Virus record (IMG/VR): IMGVR_UViG_3300033143_003383
Location: 1 to 33,290 of that record
Length of the DNA: 33,290 nucleotides
Strand: one strand, 5' to 3'
From: a virus
Both the position numbers and the translations under genes were made by a program. Shown here piece after piece: positions 14,400-21,861 of this stretch (within the stretch, counting starts at the first letter, position 1; each line of letters starts with the position of its first letter). Under the pieces are notes generated by a model that was given only the letters and a program-made list of their open reading frames with translations, ran no database searches and was not told where the DNA came from.

Positions 14400-15082
14400 C
14401 TTTAGAAAACAAATATCAATGTGATTATTGCCATGCACATTTAAAAACCGAAAAAGGGTTTATTAAACATCACTGCAAAGCAATGAAACGAGATGAAGAC
14501 ATTAGGTCTTTGGAAGGACAAGCAGCGCATTTGTTTTACAAGGCGTGGATGAAACATAAGCACCATACAACAATTACGCACCCGAATGCTTTTAGGGATT
14601 CGAAATATTTCATAGCATTTATGAAATTTGTTGACTTCGTTCGCAGAACCCAACTCCCCGACACCAACGCATTCATAGAACTCATGGTTAAGCAACGCAT
14701 AGAACCACCGCTGTGGACAGACGACCGTGCCTACGCCAAATATTTGGAATGGGTTACTAGAATCATGTCTACGGAAAAGCTGATAGAAGTCACAGTCAAA
14801 ACAATATTTGAAATCGTCGATGAGGGTGGTGTAGGGACGGGTGATATATTTACTATCGTGGCACCGAACGACATCATTCAGTTATTATACCAACGCAGGC
14901 TATCACCGTGGATACTCCTCAATAGCAAAAAATTCACCGAATTCTTTCGCGATAATACCAATTCAGAAGAACGTGTTATCATGGAAAGAATCATCAATCC
15001 AGAATATTGGATGAAACGCTTTAAAGCCCACCCCGACGATTTGAAATTGGCGAAGGACTGTGTTGCAGCATTAGAACTTTAA
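14396..15082 (+). CDS. C2H2-type zinc-finger protein of the replication operon
   Basis: 228 residues. GTG start at 14396 overlapping the upstream stop (GTGA); no other start keeps the N-terminal finger. Residues about 9-27 (CDYCHAHLKTEKGFIKHHC) form a C-x2-C...H-x3/4-C finger. The rest is an alpha-helical domain with YFIAFMKFVDFVRR, PPLWTDDRAYAKYLEW, and IIQLLYQRRLSPWILLNS. The helical pattern and position next to the clamp loader make a gp59-like helicase loader one possibility, but the similarity is too weak to claim. It ends the operon; the next 77 bases hold a late-type promoter. Confidence 0.75.
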   Translation: MTLENKYQCDYCHAHLKTEKGFIKHHCKAMKRDEDIRSLEGQAAHLFYKAWMKHKHHTTITHPNAFRDSKYFIAFMKFVDFVRRTQLPDTNAFIELMVKQRIEPPLWTDDRAYAKYLEWVTRIMSTEKLIEVTVKTIFEIVDEGGVGTGDIFTIVAPNDIIQLLYQRRLSPWILLNSKKFTEFFRDNTNSEERVIMERIINPEYWMKRFKAHPDDLKLAKDCVAALEL

Positions 15083-15118
15083 GATTCGCCAGCCTATATT
15101 TTTGGTTAATATATATAT

Positions 15119-15126
15119 GATAAATA
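15119..15126 (+). promoter_or_regulatory. T4-type late promoter (GATAAATA)
   Basis: GATAAATA 34 bases before the ATG of the first fibre gene, in an A/T-rich gap (15083-15159) between the replication operon and the structural genes. Confidence 0.6.
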
Positions 15127-15159
15127 GATATATAATTAAAAATTACATAGGTAAATGGG

Positions 15160-16761
15160 ATGTCCGAAACATTTTATATCAAAAAGACCGCTTTTGATGA
15201 CAATAACTTTGATTTAGCACAACGCGAAGTAGACTCGTTCATAATTGGTCCGGGTGAATTAAATGGCCCGGGTGGTTTGGCGCAAGATAGTGACCTCGAA
15301 TTGTATGGCTTCGGTGCTATCAAATGGGGCGAAGGTGTAAACCAAAACCAATATCGCCAGTTGGAAAGCAATGCATGTCCAGAAAAAGTAGCTGGCGATT
15401 TCTTGAAGGGTACAGACGACCCCGATGGTTTTGTTGCTGGAACAGGAAGCTTTGTTCCAAATGCTGGCTCACCAAGAAATGGTGCCGTTCCAAAAGACAT
15501 GTATGACCTTGGTATCGGTAATGGTATCACCGAAGCACTTATAGGACAACTTTGGTATAATACCACACAACAAGTTTTATACAACTTTGAACCCGCTGGT
15601 TGGACAACTGTTTTCCGTGATCCATTATCATTACAATCGGATGACGTTAATAGACTTATCGGTATGAGTAGTATCTCTGGCGTGACTACAGTTCAAGGAC
15701 AATTGGATTTGATGGTTCTGCGTACTGGCGATACTATGACTGGTAATTTATCCATTGTTAACTCTACAGACGATGCTATATTAACACTACGTGCTCCAAG
15801 CAGCACAATTACGAGCCTCGAACTTCGCAGTTCAACTGATATATTACGTTCACAATTAACATTTAATGAAACATCAGGCGATGTATCTTGGGATAGACGC
15901 AACGCTGTCGGTTTGGCTGATTCTACATTGACACTTGAATTGTCTGGTAATGTTTCATTGACAGGCACAGCGTCAATACCAACAGACGATGCACATTTAA
16001 CCCGCAGAGATTTTATAACAGATAACTACGCACCTCTTGTCAGTCCACCATTAACAGGCACGCCGACAGCCCCAACCCCAACTACGAGCGATAATAGTAC
16101 AAGAATTGCAACTACTGCATTTGTTCAAGCCCAAGTAGATAATAATGGCGTAGGTAGCCACTCTGGTGCAGCAGGCTCCATAGTAGTTCCAGCTGGTGTT
16201 AATATGATTGAATTTTTAATAATTGGTGGTGGTGGTGGTGGTGCTGGTGGTGGTGATGGCGGAGACTTTACTGGTCATGAAGGCCAAGATGGCGGTACTA
16301 CTACTATAACCATTCCCGCTGTCGGTTCCTATTCTGTTTTGGGTGGTGTCGGTGGAAGAGGAACGCAGGGCGCAACAATCACCGTAAACAATGAACGTCG
16401 CGGTGGTCTCGGTTTAAGTAACCCCGGCGCAAGCGGCAAGCCCGGAAATCCGGGTGCAGGTGGGCATGGCGGCGGCTCATTGGCTGGACGTGGTGGTACA
16501 GGTAGTGCAGCCTTTCCCGCTCAAGCGGAATCTGGTACTTTCGGAGGCGGTGGCGCAGGTGGATGGGGTCAAGATAATGCTGCTGGTGAAGGCGGCTCAT
16601 CTGGAAATCATCTACAATTCATGGCAAATTGCACTCCCGGTACCACTGTAACGTGGTCGGTAGGTGCTGGTGGTGCTGGTGGAACATATGCAGGCAGCAC
16701 GAGACGAGGCGGCACGGGCGGTAACGGTTATGTCAAGGTTCGCTTCTCGACATGGGCATAA
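15160..16761 (+). CDS. Tail-fibre-like protein with glycine-rich adhesin tip
   Basis: 533 residues. The N-terminal part (to about 160) has GPGELNGPGGLAQDSDLELYGFG and ALIGQLWYNTTQQ, a pattern shared with the next gene's N-terminus (SIEGQLWYNN), probably the virion-attachment domain. The middle carries typical fibre elements: RTGDTMTGNLSI, then the fibre repeat PPLTGTPTAPTPTTSDNSTRIATTAFVQAQV (about 292-322). The C-terminal 200 residues are extremely Gly-rich (a run of seven Gly, then GAGG and GGTG blocks), like polyglycine-II sandwich adhesins of gp38/gp37-type tips that bind receptors. Ends in VKVRFSTWA. A receptor-binding role is inferred. Late-type promoter upstream. Confidence 0.85.
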   Translation: MSETFYIKKTAFDDNNFDLAQREVDSFIIGPGELNGPGGLAQDSDLELYGFGAIKWGEGVNQNQYRQLESNACPEKVAGDFLKGTDDPDGFVAGTGSFVPNAGSPRNGAVPKDMYDLGIGNGITEALIGQLWYNTTQQVLYNFEPAGWTTVFRDPLSLQSDDVNRLIGMSSISGVTTVQGQLDLMVLRTGDTMTGNLSIVNSTDDAILTLRAPSSTITSLELRSSTDILRSQLTFNETSGDVSWDRRNAVGLADSTLTLELSGNVSLTGTASIPTDDAHLTRRDFITDNYAPLVSPPLTGTPTAPTPTTSDNSTRIATTAFVQAQVDNNGVGSHSGAAGSIVVPAGVNMIEFLIIGGGGGGAGGGDGGDFTGHEGQDGGTTTITIPAVGSYSVLGGVGGRGTQGATITVNNERRGGLGLSNPGASGKPGNPGAGGHGGGSLAGRGGTGSAAFPAQAESGTFGGGGAGGWGQDNAAGEGGSSGNHLQFMANCTPGTTVTWSVGAGGAGGTYAGSTRRGGTGGNGYVKVRFSTWA

Positions 16762-16770
16762 CCCAATAAC

Positions 16771-16778
16771 GATAAATA
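16771..16778 (+). promoter_or_regulatory. T4-type late promoter (GATAAATA)
   Basis: GATAAATA 28 bases before the ATG at 16806, with TAAGGA in the leader. Confidence 0.6.
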
Positions 16779-16805
16779 TTAAACGTAAGATTTAAGGAAC
16801 TGCAC

Positions 16806-18566
16806 ATGGCAACAAAATACACATTACACTTTTCGGATACGGGCAAAACTCCGTTTGAGTTGCAATCGTATACTACAAATGGTCCGGTAAGTCCATCTGA
16901 CCCATCACCAACCGCAGGGTCGAGTGGTAATATAGAAACTACACTTAAGCTTTACGGTAAGGGTAATAAGGACTACGGCGAACCAGTTTTTCAAGATTTA
17001 CTATACATGCTTGAAAATTTTTCAAACACTACCCGACCAGTTTTTTCAATAGAAGGTCAACTGTGGTATAACAACAGAACATTTGTTGCTGGTAGTCCAC
17101 CAACTCAACCAGAATTGTTTATACGTAATGCCAATGCTGCCGATACATTTGGTGGTTCACCATTTACTGCTGATGGGTGGGATGCAGTTATTTTAGCAAC
17201 CGGCGCCTCCGCGATGCAAACTGGTGCCGAATTAATATTAGGTACAAACCCAACATCGCCGCTTGGTGCAGTAACAAAACAATACGCCGACGTACATATA
17301 AATTCCACAGATTTACACCTATCACCGGACCAAAATATATTCTTAGACGGATTAACGTTAGGTAGTCCTTTGTTGACTTCATCTGACGTTAATCAATTAA
17401 TAGGGATTAGTCACGCACAAACTGTCCAAACACAATTGGACGATAAGCTTAGTCGTAGTGTTAATGAAAATATGAATTTGAATATCGACTTAACGTTCAA
17501 CGGTGGTGAACCCCGTGGACTACCTACTGTACCAACAGCACCCGACTCTGCAACTTCTATGCAGTATGTTGATGACCAAATAGCATTGGGTGTGGCAGCA
17601 TCGGGGGATGGGGTATTGACAAGCACCTCATGGCAAAATACTGGATTGGGTTCTCCGTTACCGAATACCAGCGAAACCACGCTACGATTAACGATAACCA
17701 ACGCAGGTTCACCAGTAACGACAACAGACATAGATGTACTCGGAATATCGCGCTATGGACACTTACATCAAGCAACAGAGGTTTTTATTGATAACTCCTT
17801 TGATGTTACTTACGGAGCAAATGTCCAAACTGCAATTGAACAAGCCGCTGCCGAAATTGATTTACTTAAAACAGGCGGTGCCGCACCAACTGCTACAATT
17901 GCGGTTCAAAGAATATTCGAAATTTTGGCTGCGCCTCTAACCGTTGCAGGTTCACCAATTGATATATTTGCAACACAAAACCACACCACAGATGATAATC
18001 GCGTTGCGTTAACTATCAATGGTGTAAAACAATACGCCCATACTCGTGGCACGCAGGGAATAAACTATTCCACGACAATAGATGCAGCAGCAACAACAGG
18101 ATTGGACGGTGGTACGATATACGATTTTAATATTGCAGTAGATGGTGGCAGCATAACAACAATTACAGTTAATCCCGCAGGTTCACCAGCGGTGGATATT
18201 TCTACCCATGGCGCGCTTGTAATCGCAATAAATGCACAACTTGCAGGAAGCCCTGTGGTAGCTGCAACATTCAGCATTGATAGTCTTCTTAGTGAAATTT
18301 TTACATCACATACATCGTCAACGGGTAGCGCAATTAGTATAACAGACCCCGGTGGTTCGCCGAATGTATATTTATTTGCAGCAGGCTCCCCTCTTGGTCT
18401 TGATAACCTTGATTCGGTCGGAACACCTGTTACTGGCGTGGATGGTGACTATATGGAAACTGATAATCTTGGGATTCAGGCATTACCCGCCGACCCCACA
18501 AGCTATGTTGTATTCAATTATGACATAATTACGGGTAGTAAAATAGAAAGCTTATTATATGTATAA
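16806..18566 (+). CDS. Tail-fibre or virion structural protein with recurrent GSP motifs
   Basis: 586 residues. The N-terminal domain (YTLHFSDTGKTPFEL... TLKLYGKGNKDYGEPVFQDLLYMLENFSN... IEGQLWYNNRTF) matches in pattern the N-terminus of the preceding fibre. A later segment (SSDVNQLIGISHAQTVQTQLDDKL) parallels QSDDVNRLIGMSSISGVTTVQGQLDLMV there, so the two genes are partial paralogues. The rest is Ser/Thr/Ala/Gly-rich beta structure. The tripeptide Gly-Ser-Pro occurs ten times (from about residue 98 to 530), encoded with many different codons. No membrane segment. Late-type promoter upstream; the 3' end is 13 bases from the next structural gene, which would share its transcript. Confidence 0.75.
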   Translation: MATKYTLHFSDTGKTPFELQSYTTNGPVSPSDPSPTAGSSGNIETTLKLYGKGNKDYGEPVFQDLLYMLENFSNTTRPVFSIEGQLWYNNRTFVAGSPPTQPELFIRNANAADTFGGSPFTADGWDAVILATGASAMQTGAELILGTNPTSPLGAVTKQYADVHINSTDLHLSPDQNIFLDGLTLGSPLLTSSDVNQLIGISHAQTVQTQLDDKLSRSVNENMNLNIDLTFNGGEPRGLPTVPTAPDSATSMQYVDDQIALGVAASGDGVLTSTSWQNTGLGSPLPNTSETTLRLTITNAGSPVTTTDIDVLGISRYGHLHQATEVFIDNSFDVTYGANVQTAIEQAAAEIDLLKTGGAAPTATIAVQRIFEILAAPLTVAGSPIDIFATQNHTTDDNRVALTINGVKQYAHTRGTQGINYSTTIDAAATTGLDGGTIYDFNIAVDGGSITTITVNPAGSPAVDISTHGALVIAINAQLAGSPVVAATFSIDSLLSEIFTSHTSSTGSAISITDPGGSPNVYLFAAGSPLGLDNLDSVGTPVTGVDGDYMETDNLGIQALPADPTSYVVFNYDIITGSKIESLLYV

Positions 18567-18579
18567 CGGAGAAAAATAA

Positions 18580-20160
18580 ATGTCAATTAAAGGATTTCAA
18601 ACAGACATAAGCATGCTAGAGTTAAATGATGTAGATGTTTCTGGCTCACCCGGATTAGTAACAGGTGACGCATTAATATATAATGCAAGCACACAAAAAT
18701 TTCAACATGTACCAACACCAGAATTTTCTGGTATTGACGCATTAGCAGATGTTACACTCACCCCAATAGTAGGTTCACCTTTAACTCATGCAGAGAATGA
18801 ATTATTATCGTATGACACAGGCACCGACCAATGGATTAATAAGACACCACCAGCCGCTGGCGTACAAGCTTTATCCACAGGTTCTTTTGACGGTGGTGAA
18901 ATTCAATTTGGAACATTGAGTGGTTCACCACTATCGACAGCATTGTTTACGGTGACCGCAGGCTCAGGTATTATTGTTGATAATCATACTGACCCAGAAC
19001 ACCCTGTGTTTGCGCGTCTATCATGGACGGAATTTACAGACCAAACATTGGACGCTCTGTTAACGCATGCCATAACATATATTGCTATTGATGAAAATGG
19101 TAATATAGTACAATCAACATCACCATATTCGCCAGAAGAACATCGCGATTATATTGTTTTGGGTCGTGTCGGCCATGTAGACAATGCCACCGTGGCAGCA
19201 GTACGTAGTAATGCGCATGGTGTTTTCGATACTTCTGCACGATTAGGAGATTTGGCGGAAGCTATTGGTTCATTTAATGTTAATGGAAATCTTTATAGTA
19301 ATCCAAACAGTAACCTTACTATAGATAAATCGGAGGGACAGTCATATCGTTTAGGTAATAATTTCCAAACATCTAAGAAATCACCAGACATAACAGTTGA
19401 TGCCGCTGATGCAGTAGCGACGTTTAAATATAGTTATCAAGACACCACCCCTCCAAACTTTATTGTCACGGCAGATACTATTACAATCGACCCCGGTAAT
19501 TACGATGATGGTAGTGGTACATTGGCAACAATGCCAGCAAATGACTGGCAGGTTCAGGTAATTAAATTCTTCCCCGGCCCAACTCCAATACATCGTATAG
19601 AATATGGTCAAACCAAATACGGTACGAAAGATGCTGCTATTGCTGGCATCCCCGATATTAACCACGACCACAATCCAATATTTGCAGAAGGAATTGTCCG
19701 TAGTTATTTGGTTCTCAAAGGTGATGCTACCGACTTAAATGATTTAGCAGATGCAGAATTCCTCGAAGCTGGACGATTCGGTTCTTCTGGTGCTGTTGGT
19801 TCTACGGTTCCTAGTGTCTTTACATCTTCATTTGAATCCGCAGAACTTGGTAATCCTATTGTAGTAAACACCGATTATAGTGTTGCTCATGGACTGGGCG
19901 CAAAACCAAGCGGTATGCAAGCATTCCTTATTTGTAAAACGGCAGAATTGGGATATGCGACTGGTGATGAAACGGAATTCTTAAACGGCGACTCAGGCTC
20001 CCCAACTACAATGCATTATAAAGGGCTATATTCAAATAATACAGCTGACGAAATTGGCTGGCATACGGGTGGCGCGGTTACTATAACCTCCCGCATCGAT
20101 GGCACAGCTGCGAATGTAACTTTGGCTAATTGGGCAATCATCCTCCGAGCTTACGTGTAA
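18580..20160 (+). CDS. Tail-fibre-like structural protein
   Basis: 526 residues, preceded by CGGAG. The N-terminus has LNDVDVSGSPGLVTGDALIYN and the segment ALADVTLTPIVGSPLTHAENELLSYD, phage-fibre style linkers. The central part includes HREYIVLGRVGH-like repeats (HRDYIVLGRVGHVDN) and ITIDPGNYDDGSG. The C-terminus (DYSVAHGLGAKPSGMQAFLICKTAELGYATGDE, then WAIILRAYV) resembles C-terminal domains of phage fibre or baseplate-associated proteins. Four GSP tripeptides continue the pattern of the previous gene. The gene after it is a polymerase fragment with its own promoter. Confidence 0.75.
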   Translation: MSIKGFQTDISMLELNDVDVSGSPGLVTGDALIYNASTQKFQHVPTPEFSGIDALADVTLTPIVGSPLTHAENELLSYDTGTDQWINKTPPAAGVQALSTGSFDGGEIQFGTLSGSPLSTALFTVTAGSGIIVDNHTDPEHPVFARLSWTEFTDQTLDALLTHAITYIAIDENGNIVQSTSPYSPEEHRDYIVLGRVGHVDNATVAAVRSNAHGVFDTSARLGDLAEAIGSFNVNGNLYSNPNSNLTIDKSEGQSYRLGNNFQTSKKSPDITVDAADAVATFKYSYQDTTPPNFIVTADTITIDPGNYDDGSGTLATMPANDWQVQVIKFFPGPTPIHRIEYGQTKYGTKDAAIAGIPDINHDHNPIFAEGIVRSYLVLKGDATDLNDLADAEFLEAGRFGSSGAVGSTVPSVFTSSFESAELGNPIVVNTDYSVAHGLGAKPSGMQAFLICKTAELGYATGDETEFLNGDSGSPTTMHYKGLYSNNTADEIGWHTGGAVTITSRIDGTAANVTLANWAIILRAYV

Positions 20161-20161
20161 G

Positions 20162-20191
20162 TTGACATAATATCTATATCCATGTTAATAT
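20162..20191 (+). promoter_or_regulatory. Sigma70-type promoter inside a palindrome
   Basis: TTGACA (20162-20167) with TAATAT (20186-20191) at 18 bases, next to a TG. The predicted start falls within a base or two of the ATG at 20197, implying a leaderless message. The -10 lies in the loop of the inverted repeat at 20170-20210. Confidence 0.55.
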
Positions 20192-20210
20192 AACGCATGG
20201 ATATAGATAT
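20170..20210. repeat. Perfect 15-bp inverted repeat over promoter and start codon
   Basis: ATATCTATATCCATG (20170-20184) and its exact complement CATGGATATAGATAT (20196-20210), separated by 11 bases. The right arm contains the start codon and first four codons of the DnaE-like C-terminal gene. As DNA it could be an operator; as RNA from upstream read-through it would bury the start codon. Confidence 0.9.
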
Positions 20211-20775
20211 CGACTTCAAAACAAACTTCGACCCCTTAGATTACTTTAAAGATGCTGTGCGCGCTTCGCGCGTGGAGAAGGGTGAATTGCGTAAGCATCC
20301 CGCTGGCGCATATCTACAATCAATTCCGAAAGACCCAATAACCGAATTAGCCGCAATACCATTTGAGGAAGCGGAAGAATTAGGTTACTTTAAAATAGAC
20401 TTCCTTCACATTGCCCTATTGGACGATTTTGAATCCAAAGAAGAGATACGGGCACTACTTGCTATGGAACCAGACTGGTCTATCTTGGACGAACAGAAAA
20501 ACGTAGAAAAACTATTCCAAATTGGAAGACAGTTTGATGTTGTCCAAATAATTAAACCTAAATCGATAGAAGATTTGTGTGACGTTGTTGCCATATTCCG
20601 CCCCGGTAAAAAACATTTACTGCAACATTACAAAGCCAACAAGGAATTTATCCGTAAAGAACTTTTCAGAAAACCCGAAGACCACGACAAGTATTACTTT
20701 AAGAAATCACACGCGACCGCTTACGCGATGAATATCGTGTTACAAATGCATTTAATTAAAGCAGGAATATTATAA
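20197..20775 (+). CDS. DnaE-like (family C) DNA polymerase alpha, C-terminal palm fragment
   Basis: 192 residues that begin exactly at the catalytic strand of Pol III alpha. MDIDIDF matches PDFDVDF, with D2 and D4 at the positions of E. coli D401 and D403. KHPAG (33-37) follows, then LGYFKIDFL with D68 at the position of D555, then QFDVVQII (GVFQ region), IEDLCDVVAIFRPG (DLxAxxAxxRPG), and FKKSHATAYAMNIVLQMHLIKAG (FNKSHAAAYAL...LKA). All three catalytic Asp are kept, but the fingers and thumb are much shortened, and the GRGS part is in the other gene (10370-10930). The ATG at 20197 is required to keep the Asp residues. It may be active as a complex, or a regulatory relic. It is flanked by structural genes. 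Confidence 0.82.
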   Translation: MDIDIDFKTNFDPLDYFKDAVRASRVEKGELRKHPAGAYLQSIPKDPITELAAIPFEEAEELGYFKIDFLHIALLDDFESKEEIRALLAMEPDWSILDEQKNVEKLFQIGRQFDVVQIIKPKSIEDLCDVVAIFRPGKKHLLQHYKANKEFIRKELFRKPEDHDKYYFKKSHATAYAMNIVLQMHLIKAGIL

Positions 20776-20779
20776 TTTT

Positions 20780-20787
20780 AATAAATA
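20780..20787 (+). promoter_or_regulatory. Possible late promoter (AATAAATA)
   Basis: TAATAAATA, 5 bases before the ATG at 20793. This is too close for a normal leader, so either the ATG at 20814 is the true start or the match is fortuitous. Confidence 0.35.
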
Positions 20788-20792
20788 CCCGT

Positions 20793-21320
20793 ATGAATAT
20801 TATAAATGAAGTCATGCACGACGAGTCTATTGCGCTATCCGCCGCAGAAAAATTTGTATTAACTAAGTTAATAGCAGCCGAAACCCCACAGAACGCATTC
20901 CAAGAAGTCACTAGGGGTGATAATGTTGTCGCCGCGCGCGATAAGTTAACTAAATTGCAGTTAATGACAACTACAAACGATACTGCTCAAATTACCGAAC
21001 AAGGACAGGAAGTATTACGTAAAGAAGCGCTTATAGATGAATCTGGTCAACTTACAGAAGAAGGACAGATGTACGGCTTCGCACAAACGCCCGAAGATGC
21101 GGCAAAAGCAGACCACGACCTAAAAGGTAAGCCAGAAGCTCCTATGCAACCGACTGCCGAACAACCACCAATGAGTGGGGCTTCGCCTACGGATTCAACC
21201 GGCGCAGCGTCACAGCAATCAGGCGAACCCGACGCGTTCTCGATAGAGTCTTTGGAAATGTTGCAGGGGTTCAATGAAGTTCTTAAAGAATCAAAATTCT
21301 GGAAGAAAATCAAATCATAA
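20793..21320 (+). CDS. Hypothetical protein with winged-helix-like N-terminus
   Basis: 175 residues from 20793; a start at 20814 (MHDESIALSAAEKF) would leave room for a leader after the late-type promoter. Residues about 15-80 (SAAEKFVLTKLIAAETPQNAFQEV... AARDKLTKLQLMTTTND... AQITEQGQEVL) have the helix-helix-wing look of a small winged-helix domain. This is followed by an acidic, Pro/Gln/Ser-rich disordered tail and a C-terminal helix (ESLEMLQGFNEVLKESKFWKKIK). Function unknown; it converges with and overlaps the minus-strand gene by 6 bases. Confidence 0.7.
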   Translation: MNIINEVMHDESIALSAAEKFVLTKLIAAETPQNAFQEVTRGDNVVAARDKLTKLQLMTTTNDTAQITEQGQEVLRKEALIDESGQLTEEGQMYGFAQTPEDAAKADHDLKGKPEAPMQPTAEQPPMSGASPTDSTGAASQQSGEPDAFSIESLEMLQGFNEVLKESKFWKKIKS

Positions 21321-21770
21321 TTTAACTATTTTGTTATGAATTTCAATATTTGGTGGTAATGGCTTCTTCCTACGGCGTTTAATACTTTTAACTTCCGACA
21401 TTTCGAATTTAGGTAACGGTCCGATTATCCGTGTCACAAACCCAATAGCAAATGACTTATAGATAGATTTTACACTTTCTGCCACGCCCCTTTTGGAAAA
21501 TTCAAACGATATGGGATATCTATCTTTAGAATCCCTGTACCATTCAGCCGCCACCTTAATTACAAATTCTTCGTTGACGGATGTTGGTCCACACAAATCA
21601 AGTACGTATGCCTTAATCATTTTATCTGTGGCGTTGTCTATTATCCCTAATAGGTGTTTATCCCTATATTCAATTAACGTAATAAACGGGTATCCTTTAT
21701 AATCCGCAGGATGCGCCTCTACAATAAGGGGCAATGGGTTTCCACGAATGCGTTTTTTGGCTGTTGTCAT
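21315..21770 (-). CDS. Hypothetical basic protein, minus strand
   Basis: 151 residues, function not recognised. N-terminus TTAKKRIRGNPLPLIVEAHPADYKGYPF, a central part with LLGIIDNATDKMIKAYVLDLCGP and EFVIKVAAEWY, then PISFEFSKRGVAESVKSIYKSFAIGFVTRIIGP. The basic C-terminus KSIKRRRKK could bind nucleic acid. No cysteine cluster or membrane segment. A late-type promoter in the divergent intergenic region drives it away from the next gene, so it is probably a late, perhaps structural, protein. Confidence 0.75.
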   Translation of the reverse strand: MTTAKKRIRGNPLPLIVEAHPADYKGYPFITLIEYRDKHLLGIIDNATDKMIKAYVLDLCGPTSVNEEFVIKVAAEWYRDSKDRYPISFEFSKRGVAESVKSIYKSFAIGFVTRIIGPLPKFEMSEVKSIKRRRKKPLPPNIEIHNKIVKL

Positions 21771-21792
21771 AACTTTCCTCTTGATTTGATAG

Positions 21793-21800
21793 TATTTATA
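21793..21800 (-). promoter_or_regulatory. T4-type late promoter, minus strand (TATAAATA)
   Basis: Exact TATAAATA on the minus strand, 22 bases upstream of the minus-strand ATG at 21770. Forms a divergent pair with the motif at 21831. Confidence 0.65.
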
Positions 21801-21830
21801 ACAGTAAAAATCCCCCTTGTTTCAACTTGT

Positions 21831-21838
21831 TATAAATA
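21831..21838 (+). promoter_or_regulatory. T4-type late promoter, plus strand (TATAAATA)
   Basis: Exact TATAAATA 23 bases before the ATG at 21862; the leader has a GAGGAAA ribosome binding site. Back-to-back with the minus-strand copy at 21793-21800. Confidence 0.7.
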
Positions 21839-21861
21839 TAGATAGTTAACGAGGAAACAAA

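Noticed and set aside
15174-15584. Antisense open frame of 136 codons within the fibre gene
   Set aside because: Ser/Pro-rich shadow of a Gly-rich coding region, no start signals.
16220-16262. GGT repeat as a microsatellite
   Set aside because: It encodes the polyglycine run of the fibre tip with in-frame variation, so it is coding low complexity.
10370-20775. Intein- or intron-split polymerase
   Set aside because: No intein block motifs or terminal Cys/Asn junctions, and no group I or II intron-like features, are visible at the two break points; about 9 kb of ordinary genes separate them.
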